A stretch of DNA of 64,000 bases from Peterkaempfera sp044755465. Lineage in GTDB: Bacteria > Actinomycetota > Actinomycetes > Streptomycetales > Streptomycetaceae. The stretch covers positions 580,720 through 644,719 of the forward strand of contig NZ_JBIVRB010000002.1 of assembly GCF_044755465.1 (NCBI RefSeq), in the 5' to 3' direction. The position numbers were made by a program, and so were the translations under genes. Below the pieces are notes generated by a model. It did no database searches. It was not told the DNA's origin and was given only the letters and a program-made list of their open reading frames with translations. Position 1 is the first letter of the stretch; each line of letters starts with the position of its first letter. Positions 1-8,734 of the stretch are shown one piece after another.

Positions 1-188
1 GCCTTCCCTCGCGGCCGATCAGCAACCCCGGCGAGGAGGCCCTCCAGGCGGCGATGGACCCGACCCCGGGCACGTGGATGTACTTCGTCTCGGTCACACC
101 GACCGACACCCGGTTCGCGACCACCTACGCCGAGCACCAGAAGAACGAGAAGGACTTCGAGGCCGAGTTGAAGAAGAGCAACGGATGA
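1..188 (+). CDS. mltG: MltG endolytic murein transglycosylase, C-terminal end (partial)
   Basis: Frame 3 at the left edge ends at a TGA at 186-188. The residues PISNPGEEAL and the following AAMDPTPGTWMYFV are the typical C-terminal signature of the YceG/MltG family, which cleaves nascent peptidoglycan strands at the cell membrane. Only about 61 residues lie in the window, so membrane anchor and catalytic Glu are not visible. The stop overlaps the aroE start (ATGA), as expected for the mltG-aroE order usual in actinobacteria. Confidence 0.85.
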   Translation, partial: LPSRPISNPGEEALQAAMDPTPGTWMYFVSVTPTDTRFATTYAEHQKNEKDFEAELKKSNG

Positions 189-1021
189 CCGGCACCAGGC
201 GCGCGGCCGTGCTCGGGTCGCCCATCGCGCACTCGCTCTCGCCGGTGCTGCACAACGCCGCGTACGCCGCCCTCGGGCTGGACAACTGGTCGTACGGCCG
301 CCACCAGGTGGACGAAGCCGGGCTGCCCGGCTTCCTGGCGGCGCTGGACGTCGAGGGTGAGGGCTGGGCCGGGCTCTCGCTGACCATGCCGCTGAAGCGC
401 GCCGTGATCCCGCTGCTGGACGAGGTCAGCGCGACCGCGCTGGCGGTGGACGCGGTCAACACCGTGGTCTTCACCGAGGACGGCCGCCGCACCGGCGACA
501 ACACCGACATCCCCGGCCTGGTCGCCGCGCTGGCCGAGCGCGGCATCGACAAGGTCGAGACCGCCGCCGTGCTGGGCGCGGGCGCCACCGCCTCCTCCGC
601 GCTGGCCGCGCTGGCCCGGGTCTGCACCGGCGAGGTCACCGCGTACGTCCGCACCCCGGAGCGGGCGGCCCAGATGCGGGACCTGGGCGACCGGCTCGGC
701 GTCGCCGTCCGTACCGCCCCCTGGGAGCGGGCCGTCGAAGCGCTCGCCGCCCCGCTCACCATCTCCACCACCCCGGCCGGGGCCAACGACGACCTCGCCT
801 CCGGCGTCCCGGCCCGGCCCGGTGCGCTCTTCGACGTGCTCTACCACCCCTGGCCCACCAAGCTCGCCGCCGCCTGCGCCGAGCGCGGCGGTACGGTGCT
901 GGGCGGCCTGGACCTGCTGGTCCACCAGGCCGTTCTCCAGTGCGAGCGCTTCACCGGCGTCGCCCCCGCCCCGCTCGCCGCCATGCGCGCCGCCGGCGAG
1001 GCGGCCCTGGCCGGGAACTGA
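185..1021 (+). CDS. aroE: Shikimate dehydrogenase
   Basis: Product of 278 aa that reduces 3-dehydroshikimate to shikimate with NADPH. The substrate-binding N-terminal domain shows GSPIAHSLSP (residues 11-20) and the catalytic pair Lys71 (in TMPLK) and Asp108 (in NTD). The nucleotide-binding domain follows with AVLGAGATAS. The open frame runs further upstream, but the ATG at 185 overlaps the mltG stop and begins right before the conserved AVLGSPIAHS segment, so longer starts are rejected. It heads the shikimate genes aroC, aroK, aroB and aroQ on the same strand. Confidence 0.95.
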   Translation: MTGTRRAAVLGSPIAHSLSPVLHNAAYAALGLDNWSYGRHQVDEAGLPGFLAALDVEGEGWAGLSLTMPLKRAVIPLLDEVSATALAVDAVNTVVFTEDGRRTGDNTDIPGLVAALAERGIDKVETAAVLGAGATASSALAALARVCTGEVTAYVRTPERAAQMRDLGDRLGVAVRTAPWERAVEALAAPLTISTTPAGANDDLASGVPARPGALFDVLYHPWPTKLAAACAERGGTVLGGLDLLVHQAVLQCERFTGVAPAPLAAMRAAGEAALAGN

Positions 1022-1138
1022 GCGCTGTCCGCACAGCGGAACGGGCTCCGCGGCACCCCCGCGGCGTGAAAGGATCAGGGTCAGGACGCCATACAAGCCC
1101 GGCCCGTCCGCACCCGGGCCGACGACGAAGGAGCTCCG

Positions 1139-2323
1139 TTGGGTAGGTTGCGCTGGCTGACGGCGGGGGAGTCCCACGGCCCCGCACTGGTCGCGACGCT
1201 GGAAGGGCTGCCCTCCGGTGTACCGGTCACCACCGACCTGGTGGCCGACGCGCTGGCGCGCCGCCGGCTGGGCTACGGCCGCGGCGCCCGGATGAAGTTC
1301 GAGCGCGACGAGGTGACCTTCCTCGGCGGGGTGCGCCACGGGCTCACCCTGGGCAGCCCGGTCGCCGTGATGGTGGGCAACACCGAGTGGCCCAAGTGGG
1401 AGCAGGTGATGTCGGCCGACCCGGTGGACGCCGACATCCTCGCCGGGCTGGGCCGCAATGAGGCGCTGACCCGGCCGCGCCCCGGCCACGCCGACCTGGC
1501 GGGCATGCAGAAGTACGGCTTCGACGAGGCCCGGCCGATCCTGGAGCGCGCCAGCGCCCGGGAGACCGCGGCCCGGGTCGCCATCGGCGCGGTGGCCCGC
1601 TCGTACCTGAAGGAGACCACCGGCATCGAGCTGGTCTCGCACGTGGTGGAGCTGGGCGCCGCCCAGGCCCCCGCCGGGGTGCTGCCGCTGCCGTCGGACG
1701 AGGCCCGGCTGGACGCGGACCCGGTCCGCTGCCTGGACGCGGACGCCGCCGAGCGGATGGTCGCGGAGATCGACCAGGCCCACAAGGACGGCGACACCCT
1801 CGGCGGCGTGGTCGAGGTGCTGGCGTACGGCGTGCCGCCGGGCCTGGGCTCGCATGTGCACTGGGACCGCCGACTGGACGCCCGGCTGGCCGCCGCCCTG
1901 ATGGGCATCCAGGCGATCAAGGGCGTCGAGGTCGGTGACGGCTTCGGGCTGGCCCGGGTGCCCGGCTCGCAGGCGCACGACGAGATCGAGCCCGGTCCGG
2001 ACGGCGTCCGGCGCCGCTCCGGCCGCTCCGGCGGCACCGAGGGCGGGCTCAGCACCGGCGAGCTGCTGCGGGTGCGGGCCGCGATGAAGCCCATTGCCAC
2101 CGTGCCCCGCGCGCTGGCCACCCTGGACGTGCGCACCGGCGAGCCCGCCCAGGCCCACCACCAGCGGTCCGACGTCTGCGCGGTGCCCGCCGCCGGCATC
2201 GTGGCCGAGGCGATGGTGGCCCTGGTGCTGGCCGACGCGGTGGCGGAGAAGTTCGGCGGCGACTCGGTCGCCGAGACCCGCCGCAACGTCAAGGGCTACC
2301 TGGACAATCTGATCATCCGCTGA
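1139..2323 (+). CDS. aroC: Chorismate synthase
   Basis: Product of 394 aa converting EPSP to chorismate with reduced FMN. The N-terminus GRLRWLTAGESHGPAL is the family signature 1, and further signatures (GGVRHGLTLGSPVAV, RPGHADLAG, SGRSGGTEGG) are present. The start is a TTG at 1139 preceded by GGAG about 7 bases upstream. TTG is accepted because the conserved motif begins immediately after it. It lies 117 bp after aroE and 14 bp before aroK; it probably begins the aroCKBQ transcript. Confidence 0.96.
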   Translation: MGRLRWLTAGESHGPALVATLEGLPSGVPVTTDLVADALARRRLGYGRGARMKFERDEVTFLGGVRHGLTLGSPVAVMVGNTEWPKWEQVMSADPVDADILAGLGRNEALTRPRPGHADLAGMQKYGFDEARPILERASARETAARVAIGAVARSYLKETTGIELVSHVVELGAAQAPAGVLPLPSDEARLDADPVRCLDADAAERMVAEIDQAHKDGDTLGGVVEVLAYGVPPGLGSHVHWDRRLDARLAAALMGIQAIKGVEVGDGFGLARVPGSQAHDEIEPGPDGVRRRSGRSGGTEGGLSTGELLRVRAAMKPIATVPRALATLDVRTGEPAQAHHQRSDVCAVPAAGIVAEAMVALVLADAVAEKFGGDSVAETRRNVKGYLDNLIIR

Positions 2324-2337
2324 AGGACGCCGACACC

Positions 2338-2871
2338 GTGACCGAGAACCAGCCCCGCAGCACCCCGCTGGTGGTGCTCGTGGGCCCGATGGGGGCCGGC
2401 AAGACCACCGTGGGCCGACTGCTCGCCCAACGCCTCGGCGTGGTCTTCCGGGACACCGACGAGGACATCGAGCGCAGCGCGGGCCGCCCGATCTCCGAGA
2501 TCTTCGTGGACGAGGGCGAGGAGGGCTTCCGGGCCCTGGAGCGGGCGGCCGTGCGGGCCGCCCTCTCCGGGCACCCCGGCGTCCTCGCCCTCGGCGGCGG
2601 CGCGATCCTGGACCCGGGCACCCGGGCCCTGCTCACCGAGCACCCGGTGGCCTTCCTGGACGTCGGCGTGCACGACGGCGTCAAGCGGGTCGGGCTGGAC
2701 GCGCCCCGCCCGCTGCTGGCGGTCAACCCCCGGGCCCGCTGGCGCGAGCTGATGGAGGCCCGCCGCCCGCTCTACCTGGAGGTGGCCCGCGCGGTCGTCC
2801 TCACCGACGGCCGCGACCCCGGCGAGGTGGCCGCAGCCGTCCTCGAAGCACTGGAGCTGATGACCGCATGA
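2338..2871 (+). CDS. aroK: Shikimate kinase
   Basis: Product of 177 aa phosphorylating shikimate at O3 using ATP. It has a Walker A loop GPMGAGKT at residues 16-23, the shikimate-binding Asp in FRDTDEDIE, and the GGGAI segment. GTG start at 2338, 14 bp after aroC. The last codons overlap the aroB start (ATGA at 2868-2871), indicating translational coupling. Length is normal for the family. Confidence 0.96.
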   Translation: MTENQPRSTPLVVLVGPMGAGKTTVGRLLAQRLGVVFRDTDEDIERSAGRPISEIFVDEGEEGFRALERAAVRAALSGHPGVLALGGGAILDPGTRALLTEHPVAFLDVGVHDGVKRVGLDAPRPLLAVNPRARWRELMEARRPLYLEVARAVVLTDGRDPGEVAAAVLEALELMTA

Positions 2872-3989
2872 CCGACACCGACACCGCCACCGGCGGCACC
2901 CAGGCCGCCCCCGTCCGCATCCCGGTCGGCGGCGACGCCGGACACCAGCCGTACGAGGTGCTGGTCGGCCGGCATCTGCTGGGCGAGCTGCCCGCGCTGA
3001 TCGGCACCCGCGCCCGCCGGGTCGCGGTGATCCACCCGGAGGCGCTCTCCGCCACCGGCGAGGCGATCCGCGAGGACCTGGCCGCGCAGGGCTACGAGGC
3101 CATCGCGCTCCAGGTGCCCAACGCGGAGGAGGCCAAGAGCGCCGAGGTGGCCGCGTACTGCTGGTCGGTGCTCGGCCAGACCGGCTTCACCCGCAGCGAT
3201 GTGGTGGTCGGCGTCGGTGGTGGCGCCACCACCGACCTGGCCGGCTTCGTCGCGGCCAGCTGGCTGCGCGGGGTGCGCTGGATCTCCATGCCGACCACCC
3301 TGCTCGGCATGGTGGACGCGGCGGTCGGCGGCAAGACCGGCATCAACATCGCGGAGGGCAAGAACCTGGTCGGCGCCTTCCACCCGCCGGCCGGGGTGCT
3401 CGCGGACCTGGCGGCGCTGGAGACCGTGCCGCGCCACGACTACGTCTCCGGACTGGCCGAGGTGATCAAGGCCGGCTTCATCGCCGACCCGGTGATCCTG
3501 GACCTGGTGGAGGCCGACCCCGAGGGCGCCACCGGCCCGGGTGGGCCGCACACCCTGGAGCTGATCGAGCGCTCCATCCGGGTGAAGGCCGAGGTGGTCT
3601 CCGGCGACCTCAAGGAGTCCGGCCGCCGCGAGATCCTCAACTACGGCCACACCCTGGGCCACGCCATCGAGCGCAATGAGCGCTACAAGTGGCGCCACGG
3701 CGCCGCCGTCTCGGTCGGCATGGTCTTCGCCGCCGAGCTGGGCCGGCTCGCCGGCCGGCTGGACGACGCCACCGCCGACCGGCACCGCACCGTGCTGGCC
3801 TCGGTCGGCCTGCCGCTCAGCTACCGGGCGGACGCCTGGCCGCGACTGCTCGACGCGATGAAGATCGACAAGAAGTCGCGCGCCGACCTGCTGCGCTTCA
3901 TCGTGCTGGACGGCCTCGGCAAGCCCGCCGTGCTGGAGGCCCCCGACCCGTCGCTGCTGGCCGCCGCGTACGCGGAGGTGGCCGGATGA
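2868..3989 (+). CDS. aroB: 3-Dehydroquinate synthase
   Basis: Product of 373 aa that cyclises DAHP to 3-dehydroquinate, an NAD- and metal-dependent reaction. Visible signatures are GVGGGATTDLAGF (NAD binding), MVDAAVGGKTGIN, and the metal ligands in LAEVIKAG and NYGHTLGHAIE. The start codon overlaps the aroK stop and the stop overlaps the aroQ start, so aroK, aroB and aroQ look translationally coupled. Confidence 0.96.
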   Translation: MTDTDTATGGTQAAPVRIPVGGDAGHQPYEVLVGRHLLGELPALIGTRARRVAVIHPEALSATGEAIREDLAAQGYEAIALQVPNAEEAKSAEVAAYCWSVLGQTGFTRSDVVVGVGGGATTDLAGFVAASWLRGVRWISMPTTLLGMVDAAVGGKTGINIAEGKNLVGAFHPPAGVLADLAALETVPRHDYVSGLAEVIKAGFIADPVILDLVEADPEGATGPGGPHTLELIERSIRVKAEVVSGDLKESGRREILNYGHTLGHAIERNERYKWRHGAAVSVGMVFAAELGRLAGRLDDATADRHRTVLASVGLPLSYRADAWPRLLDAMKIDKKSRADLLRFIVLDGLGKPAVLEAPDPSLLAAAYAEVAG

Positions 3990-4426
3990 CCCGCGTCCTG
4001 GTGCTCAACGGCCCCAACCTCGGCCGGCTCGGCAGCCGCGAGCCCGATGTGTACGGCAGCACCAGCTACGCCGGGCTGGTCGAGCGCTGCACCGCGCTTG
4101 GCAAGGAGCTGGGGCTGGAGGTCGAGGTCCGGGAGACCAACGACGAGGGCGAGATGATCCGCTGGCTGCACGAGGCCGCCGACGGCCGCATCCCGGTGGT
4201 CCTCAACCCCGCCGCCTTCACCCACTACTCGTACGGCATGCGGGACGCGGCGGCGCAGCGCACCGCGCCGCTGATCGAGGTGCACATCTCCAACCCGTAC
4301 ACCCGGGAGGAGTTCCGGCACCTCTCGGTGATCGCCGGGATCGCCTCCGGCACCATCGCGGGCTTCGGCCTGGGCTCCTATGAGCTGGCGCTGCGGGCGC
4401 TGGCCGAGCAGTCGGCCGGCGGCTGA
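3986..4426 (+). CDS. aroQ: Type II 3-dehydroquinate dehydratase
   Basis: Product of 146 aa that dehydrates 3-dehydroquinate to 3-dehydroshikimate. The N-terminal NGPNLGRLGSREPDVYG carries the catalytic Arg/Tyr lid, and NPAAFTHYS and EVHISNPYTREEFR carry the Asn, His and Arg residues of the dodecameric type II enzyme. The ATG at 3986 overlaps the aroB stop. It completes a local set of five shikimate genes. Confidence 0.95.
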   Translation: MTRVLVLNGPNLGRLGSREPDVYGSTSYAGLVERCTALGKELGLEVEVRETNDEGEMIRWLHEAADGRIPVVLNPAAFTHYSYGMRDAAAQRTAPLIEVHISNPYTREEFRHLSVIAGIASGTIAGFGLGSYELALRALAEQSAGG

Positions 4427-4512
4427 GCCGTCGTCAACACGCGGGCGGCCGGCCCGGTGGCGGTCTGTGCCCGCCGCCGGGCCGCCGTGTATTGTCCGCG
4501 CCGGAGGTGTTC

Positions 4513-5448
4513 GTGACGCAGCACGCCGGGGGAGCACCACCGCCCCCCCATCCGCCCACGCCGTACGGGACGGGACCGCAGGGCCCACCGCCCCAGCCGC
4601 CGGGCTGGCCCGCCCCGCACCACCAGCCCCACCCGCAGCACCAGCAGCCCCACCAGCACCCGCACCCCCAGCACTCCGGCCACCACCCCGCCGTGCCGCC
4701 GCCGCCCCAGACGCCCCCGAGCCCCGTCCCGCCGAGCCCTGTGCCGCCGAGCCCCGTGCCGCCGAGCCCGGCGCAGCCCCCGGTGCCCGCACACGCCCCG
4801 GCCCCGCCCGGCGCCACCGGCCACTTCCCGCTGCCGCCCGGCACCGCCGCCCAGCTCCCCCCGGCGGGCCCGCCGCACCCGGCCGCCCCACCCGGGCCGA
4901 TCGCGGTGCTGCTGATCGGCCCGGCCGGCGCGGGCAAGACCACCGTGGCCCGGCACTGGGCCGGACTGCGCCCCACCCCCACCGCCCACATCAGCCTGGA
5001 CGACGTCCGCGAGTGGGTGCGGGCGGGCTTCGCCAACCCGCAGTCCGGCTGGAACGACAACTCCGAGGCGCAGTACCGCCTGGCCCGCCGCACCTGCGGC
5101 TTCGCCTGCCGCAACTACCTGGCCAACGGCATCTCCTGCGTCATCGACGACGCGGTCTTCCCCGACCGCCCGGCCATCGGCCTGGGCGGTTGGAAGCGCC
5201 ACATCGGCCCCGGCATGATCCCGGTGGTGCTGCTGCCCGGTCTGGAGTCGGTGCTGGCCCGCAACGCCCGGCGCAGCGGCACCCGCCGGCTGGCCGACGA
5301 GGAGGTCGCCCGCATCCACGGCCGGATGGCCGGCTGGTACAACTCCGGGCTGCCGATCATCGACAACAGCCGGCTGGACGTCCCGGCCACCGCCGCCGAA
5401 CTGGACCGGGTGATCACCGCCCGGTTGACGGGCCACCCGCACCGCTGA
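4513..5448 (+). CDS. Proline/histidine-rich P-loop ATP-binding protein, function unknown
   Basis: The first ~135 residues are low-complexity Pro/His/Gln sequence, including a tandem PPSPV repeat. The C-terminal ~175 residues form a kinase-like P-loop domain with LLIGPAGAGKTT (Walker A) and a conserved HISLDDVREWVRAG segment, resembling zeta-toxin/AAA_33-type nucleotide kinases. The frame is open from a TTG at 4492. The GTG at 4513 is preferred because GGAGG lies 5 bases upstream of it. A similar gene sits between aroQ and the peptidase/efp genes in other Streptomyces, as I recall, so it is core but uncharacterised. The substrate is unknown. Confidence 0.75.
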   Translation: MTQHAGGAPPPPHPPTPYGTGPQGPPPQPPGWPAPHHQPHPQHQQPHQHPHPQHSGHHPAVPPPPQTPPSPVPPSPVPPSPVPPSPAQPPVPAHAPAPPGATGHFPLPPGTAAQLPPAGPPHPAAPPGPIAVLLIGPAGAGKTTVARHWAGLRPTPTAHISLDDVREWVRAGFANPQSGWNDNSEAQYRLARRTCGFACRNYLANGISCVIDDAVFPDRPAIGLGGWKRHIGPGMIPVVLLPGLESVLARNARRSGTRRLADEEVARIHGRMAGWYNSGLPIIDNSRLDVPATAAELDRVITARLTGHPHR

Positions 5449-5523
5449 GCCCCGGCCTGCGGGTTTCCCCGGTCCGGCGCACCACCACAGGCCGTACCGG
5501 CTGAACACACGTACGCTGCCAGC

Positions 5524-6633
5524 ATGGCCGATGTGCACACAGCCCGCCGCGAGCGCCTACGGGAGCGGTGCGGGGCCCTGGGGGCGGACGCCGCGCTGGT
5601 GACGCGCCCGGCGAATGTGCGGTATCTGACCGGCGCCGAACCGGACGGGTCGGCGCTGCTGCTCACCCGGGACCGGGCCGTGCTCGCCGTCCCCGAGGAG
5701 CCCCTGCCGGACGCCGCCGAGCAGCTGCTCCAGCAGCCCGACGAGGTCCAGCGGCTGGAGGTCCCCCCGGGCGCCGACCCGGCCGTGGCCGCCGCGTCCA
5801 CCGCCGCCCGGCACCGGGTCGAGGTGCTGGCGATGGAGGAGCACGAGCTGACCGTGGCCCGCCACCGGGCGGTGGTCGAGGCGGCCGCCCCGGCGCGCCC
5901 CGCCGACCTGGACCGCGCCGTGGAGCAGCTGCGGCTGGTCAAGGACGAGGAGGAGATCACCGGGCTGCGGATCTCCGCCGAGATCGCGGACCAGGCCCTC
6001 GGCGAGCTGCTGGAGTCCATCCTGGTGGGCCGCACCGAGCGGCACCTGGCGATGGAGCTGGAGCGCCGGATGGTCGACCACGGCGCCGACTGCGCCGCGT
6101 ACCCGGTCTCCATCGCCACCGGCAGCCACGCCGGTCTGGTCGGGCATGTGCCGACCGACCGCCGGGTGGAGGAGGGCGACTTCCTCACCGTGGCGCTGGG
6201 CGCCCGCTACCGGGGCTACGGCGCCTCGGTCGCCCGTACCTTTGTGATCGGCACCGCTCCGGCGCAGTGGCAGATCGACCTGCACGCCGTGGTCTTCGCC
6301 GCCCAGCGGGCCGGCCGGGAGGCCCTGCAACCGGGCACGCCCTGCGGCGAGGCGGACCGCGCGGTGCGGGAGGTGCTCCAGTCGGCGGGGTACGCGGAGG
6401 GCCCGCCGAGGCCGGTCGGACACGGCATCGGGCTGGAGATCGAGGAGGAGCCGCGCCTGGGACCCGGCGACATGGGTAAACTGGATGCTCGTGTGCCGGT
6501 CACCGTCGGCCCAGGGGTCCACCTCCCGGGTCGCGGCGGGGTCCGGATCGAGGACACGCTCGTCGTCCGCCCCCTGGGGGAGGGCGGTCCCGAGCTGCTC
6601 ACCATCACCACCAAGGAGCTCCTCGCCCTGTGA
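5524..6633 (+). CDS. M24 (Xaa-Pro) peptidase-family protein with missing metal ligands
   Basis: Product of 369 aa with a creatinase/prolidase N-terminal domain and the C-terminal pita-bread fold of family M24, directly upstream of efp as in other actinobacteria. The His (GHGIGLEIEEEP) and the last Glu (GVRIEDTLVV) of the five-ligand metal site are present. The two Asp ligands are not evident: the strand expected to read xDxGA is TVALGA, and the expected GYxSDxTRT is GYGASVART. Catalysis may therefore be lost or altered. ATG start at 5524; no gene lies between it and efp (69 bp). Confidence 0.8.
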   Translation: MADVHTARRERLRERCGALGADAALVTRPANVRYLTGAEPDGSALLLTRDRAVLAVPEEPLPDAAEQLLQQPDEVQRLEVPPGADPAVAAASTAARHRVEVLAMEEHELTVARHRAVVEAAAPARPADLDRAVEQLRLVKDEEEITGLRISAEIADQALGELLESILVGRTERHLAMELERRMVDHGADCAAYPVSIATGSHAGLVGHVPTDRRVEEGDFLTVALGARYRGYGASVARTFVIGTAPAQWQIDLHAVVFAAQRAGREALQPGTPCGEADRAVREVLQSAGYAEGPPRPVGHGIGLEIEEEPRLGPGDMGKLDARVPVTVGPGVHLPGRGGVRIEDTLVVRPLGEGGPELLTITTKELLAL

Positions 6634-6702
6634 CCCCTCCGGGGGAGGCAGGCCGCACATCCCTTGGTTCCTTGACAGCTATATGCAGGAGTTAGTGCGA
6701 CC

Positions 6703-7269
6703 GTGGCGACCACGAACGACCTCAAGAACGGCATGGTGCTCAAGCTCGACAACGGCCAGCTCTGGTCCGTCGTAGAGTTCCAGCACGTCAAGCCCGGCAA
6801 GGGCGGCGCCTTCGTCCGCACCAAGCTCAAGCACGTGCTCTCCGGCAAGGTCGTCGACAAGACCTTCAACGCCGGTACCAAGGTCGAGACCGCCACCGTG
6901 GACAAGCGCGGTATGCAGTTCTCGTACAAGGACGGCTCGGACTTCGTGTTCATGGACACGGACACCTTCGAGCAGCTGCCGATCAGCCCCGAGGTGGTCG
7001 GTGACGCCGCCAACTACCTGCTGGAGGGCTTCGAGGCCGTCGTCGCCATCTACGAGGGCGCGGCGCTGTACGTAGAGCTGCCGGCCTCCGTCGAGCTGGT
7101 CATCGAGTACACCGAGCCCGGTGTGCAGGGCGACCGCTCCACCGGCGGCACCAAGCCGGCCCGCCTGGAGACCGGCTACGAGATCGGGGTGCCGCTCTTC
7201 ATCACCACCGGTGAGAAGGTCAAGGTCGACACCCGCGACGGCAGCTACCTCGGCCGGGTGAACAGCTAA
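6703..7269 (+). CDS. efp: Translation elongation factor P
   Basis: Product of 188 aa with the KOW-like N-domain and two OB domains, which relieves ribosome stalling at polyproline. The tip loop of domain I reads VKPGKGGAF, with Lys33 at the position that is modified in some bacteria. GTG start at 6703 with AGGAG at 6687-6691. A TTGACA lies at 6672-6677, but no convincing -10 follows. It is followed after 2 bases by nusB, so the two are almost certainly cotranscribed. Confidence 0.96.
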   Translation: MATTNDLKNGMVLKLDNGQLWSVVEFQHVKPGKGGAFVRTKLKHVLSGKVVDKTFNAGTKVETATVDKRGMQFSYKDGSDFVFMDTDTFEQLPISPEVVGDAANYLLEGFEAVVAIYEGAALYVELPASVELVIEYTEPGVQGDRSTGGTKPARLETGYEIGVPLFITTGEKVKVDTRDGSYLGRVNS

Positions 7270-7271
7270 CC

Positions 7272-7709
7272 GTGTCCGCAGCACGCACCAAGGCCCGCCA
7301 GCGCGCCTTCCAGATCCTCTTCGAGGCCGACCACCGGGGTGTCGACCCGCTGGGCGTCCTCGCCGACTGGGTGCGCCGTGCGAACGAGCCCAAGCCGGAC
7401 GAGGGCGTCCCGCAGGTGGGCGAGTACACGATGCAGCTGGTCGAGGGGGTCGTGGAGCACGCGCCCCGGATCGACGAGCTGATCGCCACCTACGCGGTGG
7501 GCTGGACGCTGGACCGGATGCCCATCGCCGACCGCAACATCCTGCGACTCGGCGCCTACGAGCTGCTCTGGGAGGACGGCGTCCCCGACGCCGTCGTGCT
7601 GGACGAGGCCGTGGAGATCGCCAAGGAGTTCTCGACCGACGACTCCCCGGCCTTCGTCAACGGGCTGCTGGGCCGGCTCAAGGAGCTCAAGCCGTCGCTG
7701 CGCCGCTGA
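7272..7709 (+). CDS. nusB: Transcription antitermination factor NusB
   Basis: Product of 145 aa, all-helical, which binds boxA RNA with S10 in rRNA antitermination. Family landmarks are RTKARQRAFQILFEADHRG at the N-terminus, DRNILRLGAYELLW, and the C-terminal VNGLLGRL. GTG start 2 bases after the efp stop. It ends before a strong hairpin terminator that separates it from the convergent bldD. Confidence 0.95.
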   Translation: MSAARTKARQRAFQILFEADHRGVDPLGVLADWVRRANEPKPDEGVPQVGEYTMQLVEGVVEHAPRIDELIATYAVGWTLDRMPIADRNILRLGAYELLWEDGVPDAVVLDEAVEIAKEFSTDDSPAFVNGLLGRLKELKPSLRR

Positions 7710-7731
7710 CCGGCGGCGCGAGACGCGCACC

Positions 7732-7776
7732 GGGCCCGCCGCGCGCCCCCTGGACCGGGGGACGCGCGGCGGGCCC
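7732..7776. terminator. Strong hairpin terminator between convergent nusB and bldD
   Basis: A perfect 14-bp inverted repeat (7732-7745 with 7763-7776, GGGCCCGCCGCGCG) continues past one bulged A into five more G-C pairs, with a 6-base loop. There is no U-tract, as is common for high-GC terminators. Position between convergent genes suggests bidirectional use. Confidence 0.75.
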
Positions 7777-7881
7777 TCGTCGTGCCCGCGCGGCCCGCTG
7801 CGGATACGCGGACGGCCGGGTCGGCCCACAGCGCTGCTGCGGGCCGACCCGGCCGTCTGGGTGCCCCTGGGGGCGCCGGCG

Positions 7882-8385
7882 TCAGGCGGACTCGTCCTCG
7901 CGGACGGCACGGCGCGCGTCCGGGTTGAGCACGCCCCAGCTGATCAGCTGCTCCGTCAGGATCGACGGGGACTGGTCGTAGATCACGGCGAGGGTGCGCA
8001 GGTCGTCCTGGCGGATCGAGAGCACCTTGCCGTTGTAGTCGCCGCGCTGGCTCTGGATGGTCGCCGCGTAGCGCTGGAGCGGCCCGGCCTTCTCGGACGG
8101 GACCTGGACCAGGCGCTCGAGGTCGAGCACCAGCCGAGGCGGCGGCTCGGCGGCGCCGCCGGGGGTGCTGCCGGGCAGCAGCTCCTGCACCGGCACGCCG
8201 TAGAACTCTGCGAGTTCGGCCAGGCGCTGCACGGTGACGGCACGGTCGCCGCGCTCGTACGACCCGACCACCACGGCCTTCCAGCGCCCCTGGGACTTCT
8301 CCTCGACACCGTGCAGGGAGAGACCCTGCTGGGTGCGGATGGCGCGGAGCTTGCCCCCGAGCTGTTTCGCGTAGTCGCTGGACAT
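7882..8385 (-). CDS. bldD: Developmental master regulator BldD
   Basis: Product of 167 aa that represses sporulation genes during vegetative growth as a dimer bridged by tetrameric c-di-GMP. The N-terminal XRE-type HTH covers roughly residues 8-65 (IRTQQGLSLHGVEEKS, SYERGDRAVT). The C-terminal domain has the complete c-di-GMP signature RGD at 114-116 and RQDD at 125-128, separated by eight residues, numbered exactly as in the characterised Streptomyces protein. It is transcribed away from pyrR, and a BldD operator lies about 70 bp upstream of its start, indicating autorepression. Confidence 0.97.
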   Translation of the reverse strand: MSSDYAKQLGGKLRAIRTQQGLSLHGVEEKSQGRWKAVVVGSYERGDRAVTVQRLAELAEFYGVPVQELLPGSTPGGAAEPPPRLVLDLERLVQVPSEKAGPLQRYAATIQSQRGDYNGKVLSIRQDDLRTLAVIYDQSPSILTEQLISWGVLNPDARRAVREDESA

Positions 8386-8453
8386 TGGTCTCCCCGGACG
8401 AGATAGCGAGATGGTGACTGACCGGCACGGCTGGCCTGTTCGACGTCCGGTCC

Positions 8454-8468
8454 GTAACTCACTGTGAG
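8454..8468. promoter_or_regulatory. BldD operator box upstream of bldD
   Basis: TAAC-TCACT-GTGA at 8455-8467 fits the BldD consensus nTnAC-N5-GTnAn at every fixed position. It is embedded in a wider imperfect palindrome GTAAC...GTTAC (8454-8473). It lies 69 bp upstream of the bldD ATG, in the divergent bldD/pyrR intergenic region. The consensus is established knowledge; occupancy is inferred. Confidence 0.75.
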
Positions 8469-8698
8469 GTTACGCAGAGTAATAAGCGTTCGTCAAGCCG
8501 AATGGGGCAGCCGTGCGAATAGCCGGCGGCGAACCCGTGCCGCACCGCCCCGAACCCCGCCTGAGCTGCGGCTTCGCCCAGCCGGGCCAGGCCCGCGCGG
8601 GCATCGGAAGATCCCACTGGTAGGGTTGGTACCGGCCCTGCCCCGCAGTACCGGCGGGCCCTCCCTTTGATTGTCCGCACCACCCGACACACCCGACA

Positions 8699-8734
8699 TC
8701 CTTTAAGGCCCGTCCCGTGAGGCGGGGAAGGAGG
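8699..8734 (+). promoter_or_regulatory. PyrR-binding RNA hairpin overlapping the pyrR ribosome binding site
   Basis: The leader contains TCCCGTGAGGC (8713-8723), matching the conserved UCCNGNGAGGC core of PyrR-binding loops, flanked by complementary arms (CCCG with CGGG; CCTT with AAGG). The GGAGG at 8730-8734 sits on the 3' arm, 11 bases before the pyrR ATG. UMP-bound PyrR would stabilise the hairpin and hide the Shine-Dalgarno, as described for mycobacterial pyr operons. No terminator hairpin was seen between it and pyrR, which favours translational over transcriptional control. Confidence 0.75.

Noticed and set aside
6672..6700. TTGACA upstream of efp as a promoter
   Set aside because: No -10-like hexamer lies 16-19 bp downstream; the sequence there is the ribosome binding region.
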